Below, piece by piece: positions 36,708 through 49,465 of a stretch of 64,000 bases of DNA. The stretch is from the NCBI GenBank assembly GCA_964304625.1, contig OZ199838.1, forward strand, positions 2,356,001 through 2,420,000, read 5' to 3'. The translations under genes were made by a program, and so were the position numbers. Source of the DNA: Kudoa neothunni (taxonomy: Eukaryota; Cnidaria). The number at the start of each line of letters is the position of its first letter. Positions within the stretch are counted from its first letter, which is position 1. Under the pieces are notes generated by a model. The model worked only from the letters and a program-made list of their open reading frames with translations, was not told where the DNA came from and did no database searches.

Positions 36708-37050
36708 TTAAATTATTTGTTAGAAAAAGCGCATTAAAGTTTTTGCGGATCAAAGGATATTAATTTTAGCAATATCAATTAATTTTCATACGTTTTCTTC
36801 TATCTCCATTACTTTCTCGATTTTTTGATCTCTTAAAAAGTTAGTGATACACACAGTTATTGAGCGGGGCCAGAATTCGACTTTTAAAAATCCTCCAGCC
36901 AAAAAATAACGTTTTAGATAACACTTTAACAGGATTTAAATAATTCGGGAATGCAAAAAATACGATGCTGACCTTAACTTATTTAGCGTTGTTGCCGAGC
37001 CACGAAATTTTAAATGAACGCCAGGATTGGAACATGTTGGATCTCGAGCC
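36708..37050 (+). repeat. Partial copy C of the unit shared with the 1.9-kb elements
   Basis: From ATTTGTTAGAAAAAGCGCAT at 36715 to CCAGGATTGGAACA near 37030, the sequence follows copy B (about 60970-61295) and, in reverse, copy A (about 7040-7375). Shared blocks include CAAAGGATATTAA and ATTTAGCGTTG. Neither TAGGG terminus is present. This either marks a smaller repeat that is nested in copies A and B, or is a truncated copy. Confidence 0.6.
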
Positions 37051-37561
37051 TTCCACGAATTGGCACCTAAACGGAATCCCCGTTGCAGCCGTTGAGGTAA
37101 GAATTGAAAACCATTTCCTTCTTTATTCAACGAGTATTTGATCCCCGTTTCGTCATGAATTACAACTCTTACACTGTTCCGTCGATTTGGTGAAGAAACG
37201 TGGGGCCAATACTCCCCTCAACATCGATCACATCATGAAACATTCCTACCGTCGGAAGCGGCGCTAGGAATGTTCAAAAATGAAGGCCGGACCACATGGG
37301 GATGTAGAACCCCTCAGCCTATTTAAACATATTCTTAATATTTTACTATCAGACTCTCTCGTATTTTTTTTCAATTCACTCCGTGTGTTCTTTGGCATTT
37401 GGCGCGTATACAACAGAACACACCATCAAAGAAATGAACATAATTTAAATTTCATAATCCAAATCGTTAAAGTATATTGCTTAAAAATTTTTAGTTATTT
37501 TGCATCTATGGGTTAACTTTAGGCTTTATTATACTTTTCGAATATTGTTAAGAAACGTATA

Positions 37562-37605
37562 TATGCGAAATCTTCCCCAAGCAACGCTGGGCAGTTCCCG
37601 CTAGT
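37562..37605 (+). repeat. 44-base repeat ending CTAG/T, Helitron-like 3' tip
   Basis: This 44-base block matches 61433-61476 at 41 positions. It has CAACGCTGGGCAGTTCCCG followed by CTAGT, in which GC-GGG can pair with CCCGC to form a short hairpin just before CTAG. Helitron 3' ends have a hairpin followed by CTRR and then the target T, so the layout fits. No Rep/helicase or 5' TC end was identified. The second copy keeps the bases but weakens the stem. Confidence 0.35.
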
Positions 37606-38024
37606 CTAATAATAGTTTTAAATAAATTAGAAATGATCTGTATCAAAATCGAATTTGTTCATTTATAATATTCAAATTATTTAAATAGATCTAAATTTCC
37701 TTGATAAATTATAAAGTCTATATAAATTTTATGTAAAGTATTATGGGATCCGAAAATAGCAAAATAATGTCTAAAATAGCTAAGCTAATTCGGTTGATTC
37801 CTCGTCCTCTTGATAGCAGACATAATGTAAAAATTTAAATTATATCATGATTACATTAAAAATATGAATGGGTGTTTGGTAAAATTTATAAATACATGAC
37901 CAATCATTATCGGGAACAGTCGTGATACATTATTCCGATCGGAATTTCCCTCGATTTGTTCTGAGTGTGGGCCGTAATCTTCTTCCATTGTTGTTGGAGA
38001 ACATTAGCTGTTATTATCGGAGAG
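37606..38024. other. Spacer upstream of NUFIP1
   Basis: AT-rich with no clear GCGC site. The frame of the NUFIP1 start stays open for about 20 codons upstream of its ATG without another ATG, so a short upstream exon cannot be excluded. Confidence 0.4.
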
Positions 38025-38903
38025 ATGGATAACGAACATTTAAAAAAACTCGATGAAAAATACTCAAATATTAATCGAATTAAATATAATCAAAGGGCTA
38101 GTTTTAACAATAGGGGCAGTCGCTCTTTTAATTCAAACCCAAATTCGAAATTTAGAAAGAGAAATTTTTCAGGTCACATCAATCAGTATTCAAATAGAAA
38201 GCCAGTTTCAACTCTACGTCACAACGCTCATAATAAGGAAGTATCTATATTCGATTTAGTTTTTATTATTTTTTAAAGCTCCATAAAACCGAATTAAAAT
38301 CTCCCAACACCAAGCATCTGTCTGAAAGTTCTGATAGCGACTTGGTAATATTACTTACATGAAGAAAAATATTTAAAAAATACACTGCAAAATTACTAGG
38401 AGGACACAACCGATATACCAAAATTAAAGTTAGGATTGGAAACTGAAGAAGAAATTCAGACATGGAGAGAAGAAAGAAAAAAGTTATTTGCTTTCCTGGA
38501 TTTATGGTCTAATAAATGTTTTTAAGGAATTATCCTTCGAAAGAGAATATCCAACTGTTGTCTCTCTATCATAGAATATATCCGGAGATTAATGAACTGA
38601 GAAAATCTTCAAAAATTAATATCCTAAAAAAAAGTATGTTACATTTGGATTTTAAATTAACATATCAATAATAGATGAAAATAAACATCCTAAATATACT
38701 AAAAGAGGACGCCATATTGGTAAAACTTTGAATCACAAAACCAATCGCACCAACACCATTCTTGAATCGGTAGTCTTGTTTATTACCCTTGATTTACGCT
38801 TCCCCATTTGAAGGTGCTTATGGATCAGATTGTTGAAGAAAGTGTTTGGTTATTACAAGCCATTAGATATATTGTTAAAAATAAATTTTTTGATGATGAT
38901 TAG
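38025..38903 (+). CDS. NUFIP1: NUFIP1-like snoRNP assembly factor (6 small exons)
   Basis: NUFIP1 (yeast Rsa1) holds together core box C/D snoRNP proteins with the R2TP chaperone complex and pairs with ZNHIT3. Proposed exons: 38025-38240, 38279-38344, 38400-38482, 38527-38633, 38675-38769 and 38814-38903. Introns are 38, 55, 44, 41 and 44 bases, and the sum of 657 bases gives 218 aa (human 495). The N-terminus is Arg/Asn/Ser-rich (NNRGSRSFNSNPNSKFRKR), RGG-like. The join of exons 3 and 4 creates LETEEEIQTWREERKKNYPS then KENI, the hallmark NUFIP motif (IKLETPEEIEKWREERRK-NYPT). The last join gives WLLQAIRYIVKNKFFDDD, equivalent to the conserved C-terminal ILQCVRYIIKKDFF helix. The zinc finger found upstream of the motif in vertebrates is not seen. 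Calling it from splice-joined motifs is strong; the exact start is less so. Confidence 0.85.
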
Positions 38904-40005
38904 AAATGTTTATATATGCTCACTTGTTTTAAATAAATTCCCTATTTTTCATACATTCGCGCATTCACCATTAATGGCGGCATTATATATTTATTTTAGG
39001 AAGTCTGAAAATTATAAACAATTTTGACTGCTGAAATTTCTATAAATAAACTGTACCAGTAAATTGAGAAGTAGAATTGTGATGATTAAAAAATTAACAA
39101 AATCATACGTTCCATTTAGGATAATATTTTATAAGTAAACAACAATGTTTGCTTAATAATCATATATTTTTTTAATTAAACTTTTAATTTGAGCAATACG
39201 ATATATCTCGTATAACATAACTGTACTATTGTCACAAACTTGTAGAATTGTTTCATTAGTTTAAAGTATAAACATTATTTCGCGATGGAAAAAATATTAT
39301 TATACGTTACTCATAGCGCAATTAGCTATAAGATGAACTATCAGTTAAATTAATACGACTTAATGTATAGATGAATCAACGCAAATAAAGCATAAAAGTT
39401 TAGTTAAAAATTAATAATTGCCTCAATATCGGAAGTTTAACGTGTAAATGAACAGAACACTATCAATTTAATTGTAGTCAAATGGTCATTTTTATAAAAA
39501 AATTGTAGTTTTTTATTCTAAGCAGATGCGAATAAATGCAAAAAACATATTTATTACATAAATAAAAAACATGAAATATATATCGAATGAGATTTTCGTA
39601 GATGCTTTTTAACAACAAGTTCAGAGAAGTTTGAGGAAGTATTTGAAAGAGTCTCACACATGTAATTGATTTTGTGACTTTGCTTTTATGATAACCAACG
39701 TTGGAAATCTAGATTCGTAAAAATAAACCACCGCAAAAGGAGTAATCATTCCAATGGCTTAACCTGTAACAATATTAAATCACTTTTGAAAATTTTTAAT
39801 TTTTTGAAATAAAAACTAGATAACTGTTAGTTTTATAAGCCTTTTTACAAAATAAATGATAAAACAGAGGAATTTTGTAATAAATAAAAATATATATTAG
39901 AAACATTAACGAAATAATGTATTCGATATTTTTAATAACTACAGTAACATTATAAAATACATAATTATAAAGAATTTATGGTAATAAAGTCGAAATCAAA
40001 TACCA
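38904..40005. other. Intergenic, nothing recognised
   Basis: AT-rich 3' flank of NUFIP1. No exon, RNA gene or repeat end was seen. Confidence 0.5.
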
Positions 40006-40042
40006 ATGAAACTTCTCACGGACCACCAGGTTAAGAACTGCG
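40006..40042. repeat. hAT-type terminus
   Basis: Read on the minus strand from 40042, the sequence is GCAGTTCTTAACCTGGTGGT followed by CCGTGAGAAG. This is close to the CAG-GGTTCTTAACCTGTGGTCCG ends of many hAT elements. A weaker related stretch lies at 40220-40255 (CTCACGCTCCCTC ... GAGCCCCAGGTTGA). No transposase is nearby. Confidence 0.45.
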
Positions 40043-40471
40043 GCTTTATATTTTCACAAATCCCCGACTAACTAAACTAAATGAATACGAAGTCCTAAAT
40101 GCATTAATCATGTAAACGTATAATTAGGGTACTATTATTACAAAATTATTATTTTTAAGGCAGCTTTTATTATAGCCGGGAATTTACGAAAGATTCGATC
40201 TAAAGAGTAGAAGTCTTCTCACGCTCCCTCTTGAATTAATTCGCGAGCCCCAGGTTGATATTTTTAAGCTGCTGAAATATATTCAAATTTTACATTTAAA
40301 GATACAGAAAATCAACTAAACATCAAAATATTCACTGAATGTTAACGGTTCGCAATAAAACAATCTAATACAATCATACACTAAGTAAAACAACATCACA
40401 GAGCTCCAACGAGTTGGAAAAACTACAATTAAACGGCGCAATATTTAAAAAGTTGTTAGTTAGCTAGTATT

Positions 40472-43400
40472 CTAACTGAAACGTCGTTTTGATCTCCGTA
40501 AATTATATTTTGAACTATTTTGGTCCTCATCCGGATCTTCAACAACAGAATAAGAATCCAGATAATCTTCGCGTCGTTTTCTAATTCGGTTTGATCTTCT
40601 AGCTGCAGTGGCTGGGTTTGTTATAGGTGAGACATTACCAAAATATCTATCGGTTAGATTAGTATCATCATCATCTTGGAGTGTTGACGGCGGTCGAGGA
40701 TTTCCACGAGTAGCCCTTCTTTGATTAGAATTAGCACTAGTGTTACTAACACGAACTTTAGAATGAATTTAAACGTGAATAAAAATTTACTTTTTATTCT
40801 TAAAATTGAGCGAAGTGGAGCTGGTAGAGGGAGCAGCCAACTCAACATCTTTATATACTTTGTAGGTGGATCTTGTCCTTTTATTGATTTTTAGGTTGGA
40901 GTTTTTGTTGTGATGATATGAATTTTCGTTGCTCTCATTGGAAATCTCATCAAATAAACTTGAATTACTAATTGGAAACAGAAATACAATAATTGTTCTG
41001 TCGAAATATAAATAGAGTACTTTGAAAGATGAGGGGGCTCACCGAATTCATATTCATTTTGTGGCTGAGAGTTTTTGTTAGGCGAATAGGACGATGAGGA
41101 ATTTCTAGTGACATAACGATGTGGAACATTATTTGATCGATTCGTGGTACGATCAGCGTCGCTTCTACGTAAGCTATACCTATGTCGGGAACGGTTTATG
41201 TCTGATTCGGAAGAACGGGTTCTCATTAGATGAGCATGAGTGGAAGTAGTTGGTTGATTCGCGGGATCAACGGTGTGATTTTGGGATGCTAAATAATTTT
41301 CGTAGATATTTCGAATAATAGATCGAGTTAGAGGTCTCTTAAGTGGTGCAATATTTGACCAATCCTTAAGAAAAGATTCGGAACGAGCCAAAAATTGATT
41401 GGAAAGACGAGCAGTCATAGAGTATATCTTAGAGCGTGGATTGGTGTTGAATGTTCGAGAATTGGAAAAAATGAGTTTAATATCGTCGATCATTTCGACA
41501 GGATGGATATAGGTTCCACTTCTCAATTTATTGAGTACAGTGTTGAAATCCATAGGATATCTAACAAACTGAGTGTATTCAGGATATTCTTCCACATCGA
41601 CTGGATTCAAGAAACATTCACTATCTTTTAGATTCATCAGATAGTTCAGCAGATCAAAAGCATCATTTATCCATTCGACCATCATATCATTGGTTCCTAA
41701 TCTAGGGTTTTTGTTGAGTTGTAGTTGTTGTTCTTCGTCCGATTCATCTGAGTAGTGGCTGAATCGCACAAACTTTTTACGTCGTATACGTTTTGTTGAT
41801 TTTACAGTCGAAGGCCCACTCACGTCGGTTGGATATCTTTTTCCCGCCAGAAGTGGATGTTTCAAGTTGACTTCGAATCTGTCGTTGTTTCTAATCAAAT
41901 CTTCGATCAATGTGAGCAACGTACAAGCACAGTGACTAATTGGGGTATTGGTTCTATTGTAGGAAAGGGCGTTCAATTTGATGAGTTTAATATCAAAAAT
42001 GATAGCATCTTTGGAGCGGTAATAATGATTAGTAAGTCGAGATACCACTTTGCCTAGATCCATAGGATGTGGTACAATTGTCCAATAATCAGCAAACGTA
42101 ACCAAATCAACAGGCATTGAGAATGCATATGCAATATAGTGATTTTTAAAGTTTTCGACGGCAGTAGCAATTCTTTCACAAGCGACAAACGGTTGTTCTC
42201 CTTGCCACGCGTCTTCATTGTTGATGTGGGCTTGAATGATATAACGTTCACACAACGATCTCATTTCATCTTGACTAATTGAAACTGGATCAACAACCAA
42301 ATGTTGGTCACCAAGGGTTGATTTCACATTTTTTGGGGTTATCAAATTATTTCTACCCTGGCTAGATGAAACAGACTCGGTTGATTCATCATCTGAGGAA
42401 GGTTTAGAGGTAACGCCGCCAACAGAATCAACAATCAGGTTGTTATCATCATCCATCAAAGAGTCATAGTTGTTTGACGTTTTTTTATCACTTAAGTTTA
42501 ATAAAGAGTTGGATGAATTGATGCATTCCATATCCCAAGGGCTGACTCGATCATATTCACCAGTGTCCCAACGTACTACGTATGAAAGATGCGGGGAAAG
42601 GGGGAATTCCGGGTCGATCACCGAGCAGGACTCTACACAGCCATACCACCAACAGTCATCAATGATGCTCTTGAATCTATCACTGGCGGACCATTCCCTT
42701 TTCAAAGCTGTATCGACCACTTCACGCAAAACAATGAAATCGAGAATATTGGTCATATCGTGAAATTCCAACACAAAACAATCTCGTTTGTATGCATTAT
42801 CACATTTGTCGAGCGATTCAGCATATCTTTCCATTTCTAAACGTTTTAGTTTGATTTTACACACAAGTGGGTTTTTGTAGATGTATTGAATGTCCAAAAC
42901 ACGGCACAATTCATAACCATTTGAATTGACTTCGGGTACTATAAAACGATCATACTCCTCGTAAGCGTTCACACTAGGTAGAAGGTTGGTAAGATTTTGT
43001 CTGAAAAGTTCTTGCAAGTATAACCGATGACCCTGAATGAAATAATACACTTGGTCTCCTAACTGAGGCACATAGGGTGATATTTTGGGTAGGTCGTTGG
43101 ACACCCACAAAGAAGGGTAATCGTCAGGTAAAGGTGGGGGTGGTGCGGGCACTTCCACAACATCGGGATTGTCTTGCATATTTGCAACTCCTTCCGCTGA
43201 CGGCCCACTACTCCGAGTGGCAACACCATTTCTTCTATTGGAAAATGCACTGCCAGCGGATGTGCGAGGTCGCAATGATCTCAATCTTGCAGAACGATTG
43301 GTTCTTATGGGTAGACTTTCCTCCAACAAAAACTCATCGGACTCATCGATAAACTCTGGGTCGGAGTTTCTTTCAGATGGAATGGCGGCTAAGTATTGGA

Positions 43401-46101
43401 ATGTTTCATCGTATTCGTTGGCGTTACGATCGTAAACAGAAGCGTGATTGTGGTTACGTGAAACATAGTCTGCATAATCGCTGTTCATTGAATTTTCATT
43501 GGAATTATTTAAATTTGGTGGTTGATCATCATCACCACTGTTTGGTATTGGTAAGGCAACCACTCTTCGCGCCTGTTTTTCCAGTTGTCTTTCTTTCTGA
43601 ATCGACTGCAGATGTAACAATCTTCCAACACGTTCCTCTTTGTCATAAAACTCGGAGGGTCTATGACGAATATTGTTGTGAATACTTTGCTCGTGTTTGT
43701 AGATTTGAAGGCGCGTTTGAAAATCTTCGTTGATATCCATTTTTGAGAGTTTGTTCACAATAAGTCGACGAAACCACATCAACAATGAACAATTGAGATT
43801 ACTGCGATTTTTCTTATTGATTATGCCGGTTTTTCGAACCCCTTCCACTGAGCCGCTAGTGGCCAGGCCGGGGCCTGATACAGAGGTGTCGTGAGTCAAA
43901 TTGATATGGTTGTAGTTGAATTCGGTTTCTTTATTTAGAAGAGCTGCACCAGGTATCAACTTTTGAACTTCGTTACTGTAAGGAATGCCAAAATAGTTGA
44001 CCATCACAGGAGGTGGCATAAGATGAGGTTCCAACAAGGATAGAACATCCACCACTTTTCCAGTGGCTGGGTCTTCGCGTATCTCCCAATAGTCTGAGTG
44101 GAAAAATTGGTTGTTTGGTATGTGATCTAAGATGTGGGTTGGCAATGAGGAGTAGATTGCCCAATTGCCGTGGTAATCACACATAACAAAATCCCTTCCA
44201 TTCGAAATGAAAGCCAAATCGTAAATTGAACCGAAACCTTGCTCCCCCAGGTTGTTATCCAGACACACTAAAACAGTGCCGGTGTCAGAGTTCCACAGAT
44301 AGATTCGTCCATCACAACCAGACGACAACAGCAAATTCCCAACTGTGGGATGATGGTGAAGTACGGTCACCTTATCTGTATGAACGCTGAACCTGGAGAT
44401 CAGTTCCCTGCTACAGGAATCGTAGGTTCTAATCGCAAAGTCTGCACAAGCACAACAAATGCGTTTGTTATCGCAAGACCACGAAACAAGATTGATAGTG
44501 CAGTTGTTCTTTTTTTTGGATCCAGAAGGTTTATTTTTAACAGCTGTAATCATATCGCTTTTCACATCAATCTGTGCACACTTCCAACTGGTGATACTGA
44601 GTGTCCAAATGCAAATCGTACCATCTTTGGAGCCACTACAGAAGCGCGAGCCGTAGTTATCAAATTCAACCGACTCCACCTCATCAGAATGACCGTACAA
44701 TTCCATAGTTCTTACGGGACCTTTTATACCCATCTTGTACACTCTTATTGTGGGATCGGTAACTCCTAGCGCAACATACGTACCGCCTGGACTCACAGTA
44801 AAACAATTGATTCGAAAATGTTTGTTGGGCTGTTTTTCGGCAAATTTAATGGGATTTGGATTTATCTGATCGTCATGGTCAATCTTATAGAAACACAATG
44901 TGCCATTTTGCCCTGTTGATATGATGTATCGATATCTACCTACTGGATAGGGCGAAAAACACACGGACATAACAGCGCAATTATGTCCATTCCTTAGCGT
45001 GTACAGTAACCCACAACTTTCCAAGCACCAAATTCTTATGGTACCGTCCACTCCACAAGATGCAAGTCTGTCGTTATGATGATTGATCGAAAGATCGTTA
45101 ACTGCTTTCACATGACCTCTCAATGTGGCAACGAGAACACACTTTTCCAAATTCCATATCTTCACCAATCCATCCTCACCCCCAGTGAATAGAGTGCATT
45201 TGGTGCGGTCCAATGTGAAACAGTAAATAGCTGAAATGTGTCCAAGTACTCGTTTCATAAGTCGTAAATTTTTAAATGGTTCACATGCGGAATACAATTT
45301 CTTTAAGTCGCATCGACCAGTAAATTTCTGGGTTGCTAACAAATGAGCCAAATTTGCAGGAGATGCAACTTTAACGCTGCGGCTCTTAACCGAACGTAAT
45401 TGAGATGTTGTACCACCAACCTTGTGGATGTTGGATGGATCCATGAATTTGTTAAGTTCTCGTTGCGCTGGTGTGATCAAACTGCAATTGTATGTTTGTT
45501 GGTTAGTGAGAGTCCCTTTAACGTTGTCTGTTTGGTGGACTTTTTCCACAAAACCTTTCATTGAGCTCACGATATCGGTCAATCTACTGGGTTCTATTGA
45601 ATCGGCTAACACTTTCTAAAACATTAAATTCTCATATAGTTATCTTTTCAACATTTTCAATTCCAATTACACACTCATCCAAATTCATATCGATTGGCTG
45701 GCCAGAGAGATTGTATTTTTTAATGGGATACTACAAAAAATACGTTCAACCTGCTCGTCGAAAAACACACATCAAAGTAAGTATGAATCCACTTACTTTG
45801 TTGATAATATTTTCAGATAGAAATTCCTAAAAAACAAAAAAATAAATAACAACTTAATTGGAACAACTATTTTACATCTGCCATAGCTTCAAATCCAGAT
45901 GATTTCAAGTATGAATATACCAACAATGGCATCTCTAGTTAAAAGATTAAACTTGGTTACACTCACAAAATACTAACCGTTGTTAACTTGGCTGTCAACT
46001 AAAGAATGTCCTGCAGATGAATTGGGTTGGGTCTGTTTGGGAGTTGGAGAATCGCATCTTTTCTCCATCGAGTTCGGTACCTCCCTCGTAGTATCGCTCA
46101 T
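40472..46101 (-). CDS. BRWD/PHIP-family WD-repeat and double-bromodomain protein
   Basis: BRWD1/BRWD3/PHIP proteins are chromatin readers and CUL4-DDB1 substrate receptors; the PHIP cryptic Tudor binds H3K4 methyl marks. Proposed exons: 46101-45978, 45934-45876, 45826-45797, 45730-45671, 45615-41021, 40967-40791 and 40745-40472. Introns are 43, 49, 66, 55, 53 and 45 bases, and the sum of 5319 bases gives 1772 aa. The small 5' exons give a LisH-like start (MPLLVYSYLKSSGFEAMADE) and YPIKKYNLSGQP, matching human LLPRRLDWEG. WD repeats run from about residue 213 (HISAIYC, FTGGEDGLVKIW, CGVDGTIRIW), then LMPPP. The Tudor-like region has DQVYYFIQGH, then SIIDDCWWYG and SPWDMECI. Bromodomain 1 is about residues 1233-1340 and bromodomain 2 about 1400-1500 (YPMDFNTVLNKL, IFSNSRTFN). 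The basic, Ser-rich tail is shorter than in vertebrates. Confidence 0.94.
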
Positions 46102-49100
46102 AGCTTGTTACTTACGTGTGGATACTGCAACAGTGTGCACTTGAGCAAAATATAAGATGGTGTTATAATAAAGTGCTCGTGAGCTGCCCAGCCTTGTCGC
46201 AACACAAAACAACTTTTCAATTTGATCGTAATCCGACAATTTATCCACAATGCTTAACAGCGTAAAATCATAGCAAACTCACACCTTTTTTATCACGGGT
46301 AGCTATGGAAGAAGTTATTGATTTGTTGTTTAGGTGGTTGATAGATCTGTCAATGATTGTAATGATTGTTTAAGTTAAGTTGTAAAATGCTATTTTAGAG
46401 AGTTATTTTTAATTTAGATGACTAATTATCATGCTAAAATAGTTTATTTCGATGTTTATATGGAGCGCTGCTGAAAAACAAAAAAAATGTTGGTGGTATA
46501 AAATAAGTTGCGTGCGCGTGTCTGGCGAAAATACTACTAATTCATTGTTATATTACAATTTTTAACCGCCTACTAACTCAAAATCACCTCATAACTGTAC
46601 AAGCAGTACATACATCCAACATTGGAAAAAATTAATGCGTATTACAATCAAAGTTTTCATTTCTATGGAAAACTATTGAAACGTGTTATTTTTCAAAAGT
46701 GATTGTTGTTATTTGAGATGGTGAAAATTTTAAAAACTCAAGAAATGTAGTCAGCGTCGTACATTCTCGTCGGACTTCGGGCTGAATACGTGTGCGACAG
46801 GGGATTTCCAATGAAAATCAGATTAAAACAAATTCTGGCATTAAATTTTATCGGATATTACACATCAGATTAATTGTTATATTGACGAACGTGAATATTA
46901 TGCTCCCAATTCTCATTTGACTTGTTAATATTGAACTAAGTGTAGATAGAAAATGTTGTACTCTTAATCCCATTGAAATGCTTATGTCATGCAACCTGCG
47001 CTGTCATTATTTTAGTCACTTTCATTCTTATCGTTAATTAGCTTCTCATTAAGGCAATAATATTCAGGTGAATGTAATTTTTTGCAATATGTTTTTATTG
47101 CTGACCTCAAAGAGTTTTGACGTGAGTTCAAAGCTGTCGGCTAGTGTTTATTCAAAAGGTAGTACATAATGTATTTTAAATAATAAGGTGTTTTCTCAAA
47201 TTATAAACTATAAAAAAATTGTTTCGATTAAAATGATGGAGATGCGCGCGTGTATGCGTGGAATTTAGGTTTGAATTTTTACGGTCCAATATCTCGTTTT
47301 ATTGATAACAAAATATAGTTAAAAATAAATTAACTCCAAATAGTTTTTTAATAAAATTCAAATAAGAGCAGTTCGTATATTCAAAGAAGGTATCTACAAT
47401 GCGTTTGAAAATACTTTATATCATTAAATTTTGGTTATGGTTGCTGTTATGACATAATTTAATCATGAATATTGTGCATATTCGCGCGGTCATCGCTTTT
47501 AGTATTTACAACTTTTATTGATGGGTAGTATATTCAATGGATTTTTTATAATCTGTTATATTTATATGTTACCGTAATTTGGAATAGCTTTTGAATAAAA
47601 TAGACTTTAATCTCATGCAAAGAATGATTCTACTTAGAAAAAGAAAACAATTTTTGTAAATCGAAAATTTATGACTTTAATATCTAATAACAAATAAGAG
47701 CCATCACATTCGGCAAAGAAACGATTGTGATATCTTAATCTTACAAATTCATTAAAACTAAAGTTATTAAAAAAATGATTAATAATCTAAGTATTCCTAA
47801 AAACGATGATAAACAAATTAGTTTGAGAGCAATTATAAATGCAAAATAATTTTTTATAATGCTTTTTAATTTTCCAAGAATTCTTTGCTGTAAGAAAGCG
47901 TCCAACACGTTAGGTAACAGATAATTAGCATATTGCATGCGTGCGTGCGTTTAATTTTTGTTTGTATTATTTTTGATTTTTCTGTGTGGATAATGTAATC
48001 AATATTTTAATATAAATCGCCAAAAATGCCTTATTAAGATTATTAGGGTGAAAATAATCTAACTAACGATTTTGTTAAAACGATATTTCTTGATGAAATA
48101 TTTGTATCCTATTATAGTGATCCCAAATTTAGTGAATCGACCCGTTCAATTGAATTATAAAGATTTTTATCTTTATTTTCTACTGTTTTCTTGAAAAAAA
48201 TTCATATATTAATCACCTACGTTTTTTGAAATGACACATCCATAACATCATTTTTTGTTGATAATTAGCATTGACTAGAAATATAATTTATTAAAATCGT
48301 ATTCTTTAATTTTTCCCCTTTCGAATTAATTTAATACAAACATTGTTTTACTTTAAAAAATGATTTTATGAAGGCGTTGAAATTTTAAGCTTATTTCTAA
48401 TAAAATGAGCTGATATTATCTTAATTTCATAGAGAATCCTAATATTAATGTTCAGCAAACGTAGGAGTTGGGTAAAACACTCAATAACACTATTTGTAGT
48501 AACGCCAGCATATTATCATTAAAAATAAATTTTTTCATTATATGATTCAGTTTCAAGATCATGGAGTCATTATGCATTATCTAACTCGCTTCTTGAAATA
48601 ATGTTATCGACAGAAATTAGCTTGAATAAGACACACACTTAAACGACATAATACACCTCGTGATTATTGTTTAAATAAACAAATAATGTTTTTTCAATAA
48701 AGGATTACAACCCGTATCAAACACACATGAACCCACGCGCTATGTCGGATATAACGCTTTTACCAACGTTCTTCTGTTTTTGTCCGAAACATCTTTAAAA
48801 AATTAAAAAATACTCCTTTTTCTAATTTAATTTTGAGATATATCTCAAACTGTCCTACGATGGTCATTATTGCAATATCAGACATGAGCTGGGACAATTC
48901 CCATTATTCCATACTTTCATTCGAAATTCGACCGTTTTACCTTAAATTTTCTTGTTCCCATTTGTTAAAAATAAAATCTACTTGGCTCAAACGACAAAAT
49001 AGCATATTAACTGTTAATCACGTGATTTATTTCACTAGTATTTTGTCTGTTAAATTAAAAAAATTAATTTAATTTCGAATTTTTATAATCATAAAGATAT

Positions 49101-49465
49101 TATAAAATATAATTCAACATAAACTGCGAATGTAACGCATTAACTAAATCACGTACTATCGAGTTGATAATATCGACTACCTACCTTATATTAAAGTGCA
49201 TTAATTTCTATTACACGTTATTAACATTTTTCTAAAAAAATATTTAATGAGCAGATTATGGTACAATTTCTTAAACGTTTTAAAATAAAAACAAGGAACA
49301 AGAATTCAATAAATTAAAATTAATAAAGAAAATAACATTTTTATCAATTAAATGAATCTCGGACCATTTGATGCAGAAAAATACAAAATTATAAACGAAG
49401 GTTTAACTTCCAATAGTAAAAACTCAATATACAGTTATCAATATAAACTATAAATCTTTCAGCTG
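46102..49465. promoter_or_regulatory. Long AT-rich spacer upstream of BRWD, with GCGC promoter-like site
   Basis: TTGCGTGCGCG at 46508-46518 (complement of CGCGCACGCAA) lies about 410 bases upstream of the BRWD ATG and matches sites upstream of ASCC3 and DNAJC21. Other GCGC runs lie near 47243 and a GCGTGCGTGCG run near 47939. I see no gene in the rest (46.6-49.4 kb); the small open frames are AT-driven. Confidence 0.4.

Noticed and set aside
44350-44769. 139-codon plus-strand open frame inside BRWD
   Set aside because: Antisense to the WD-repeat coding exon with no family resemblance; a shadow frame. The same holds for 43377-43733.
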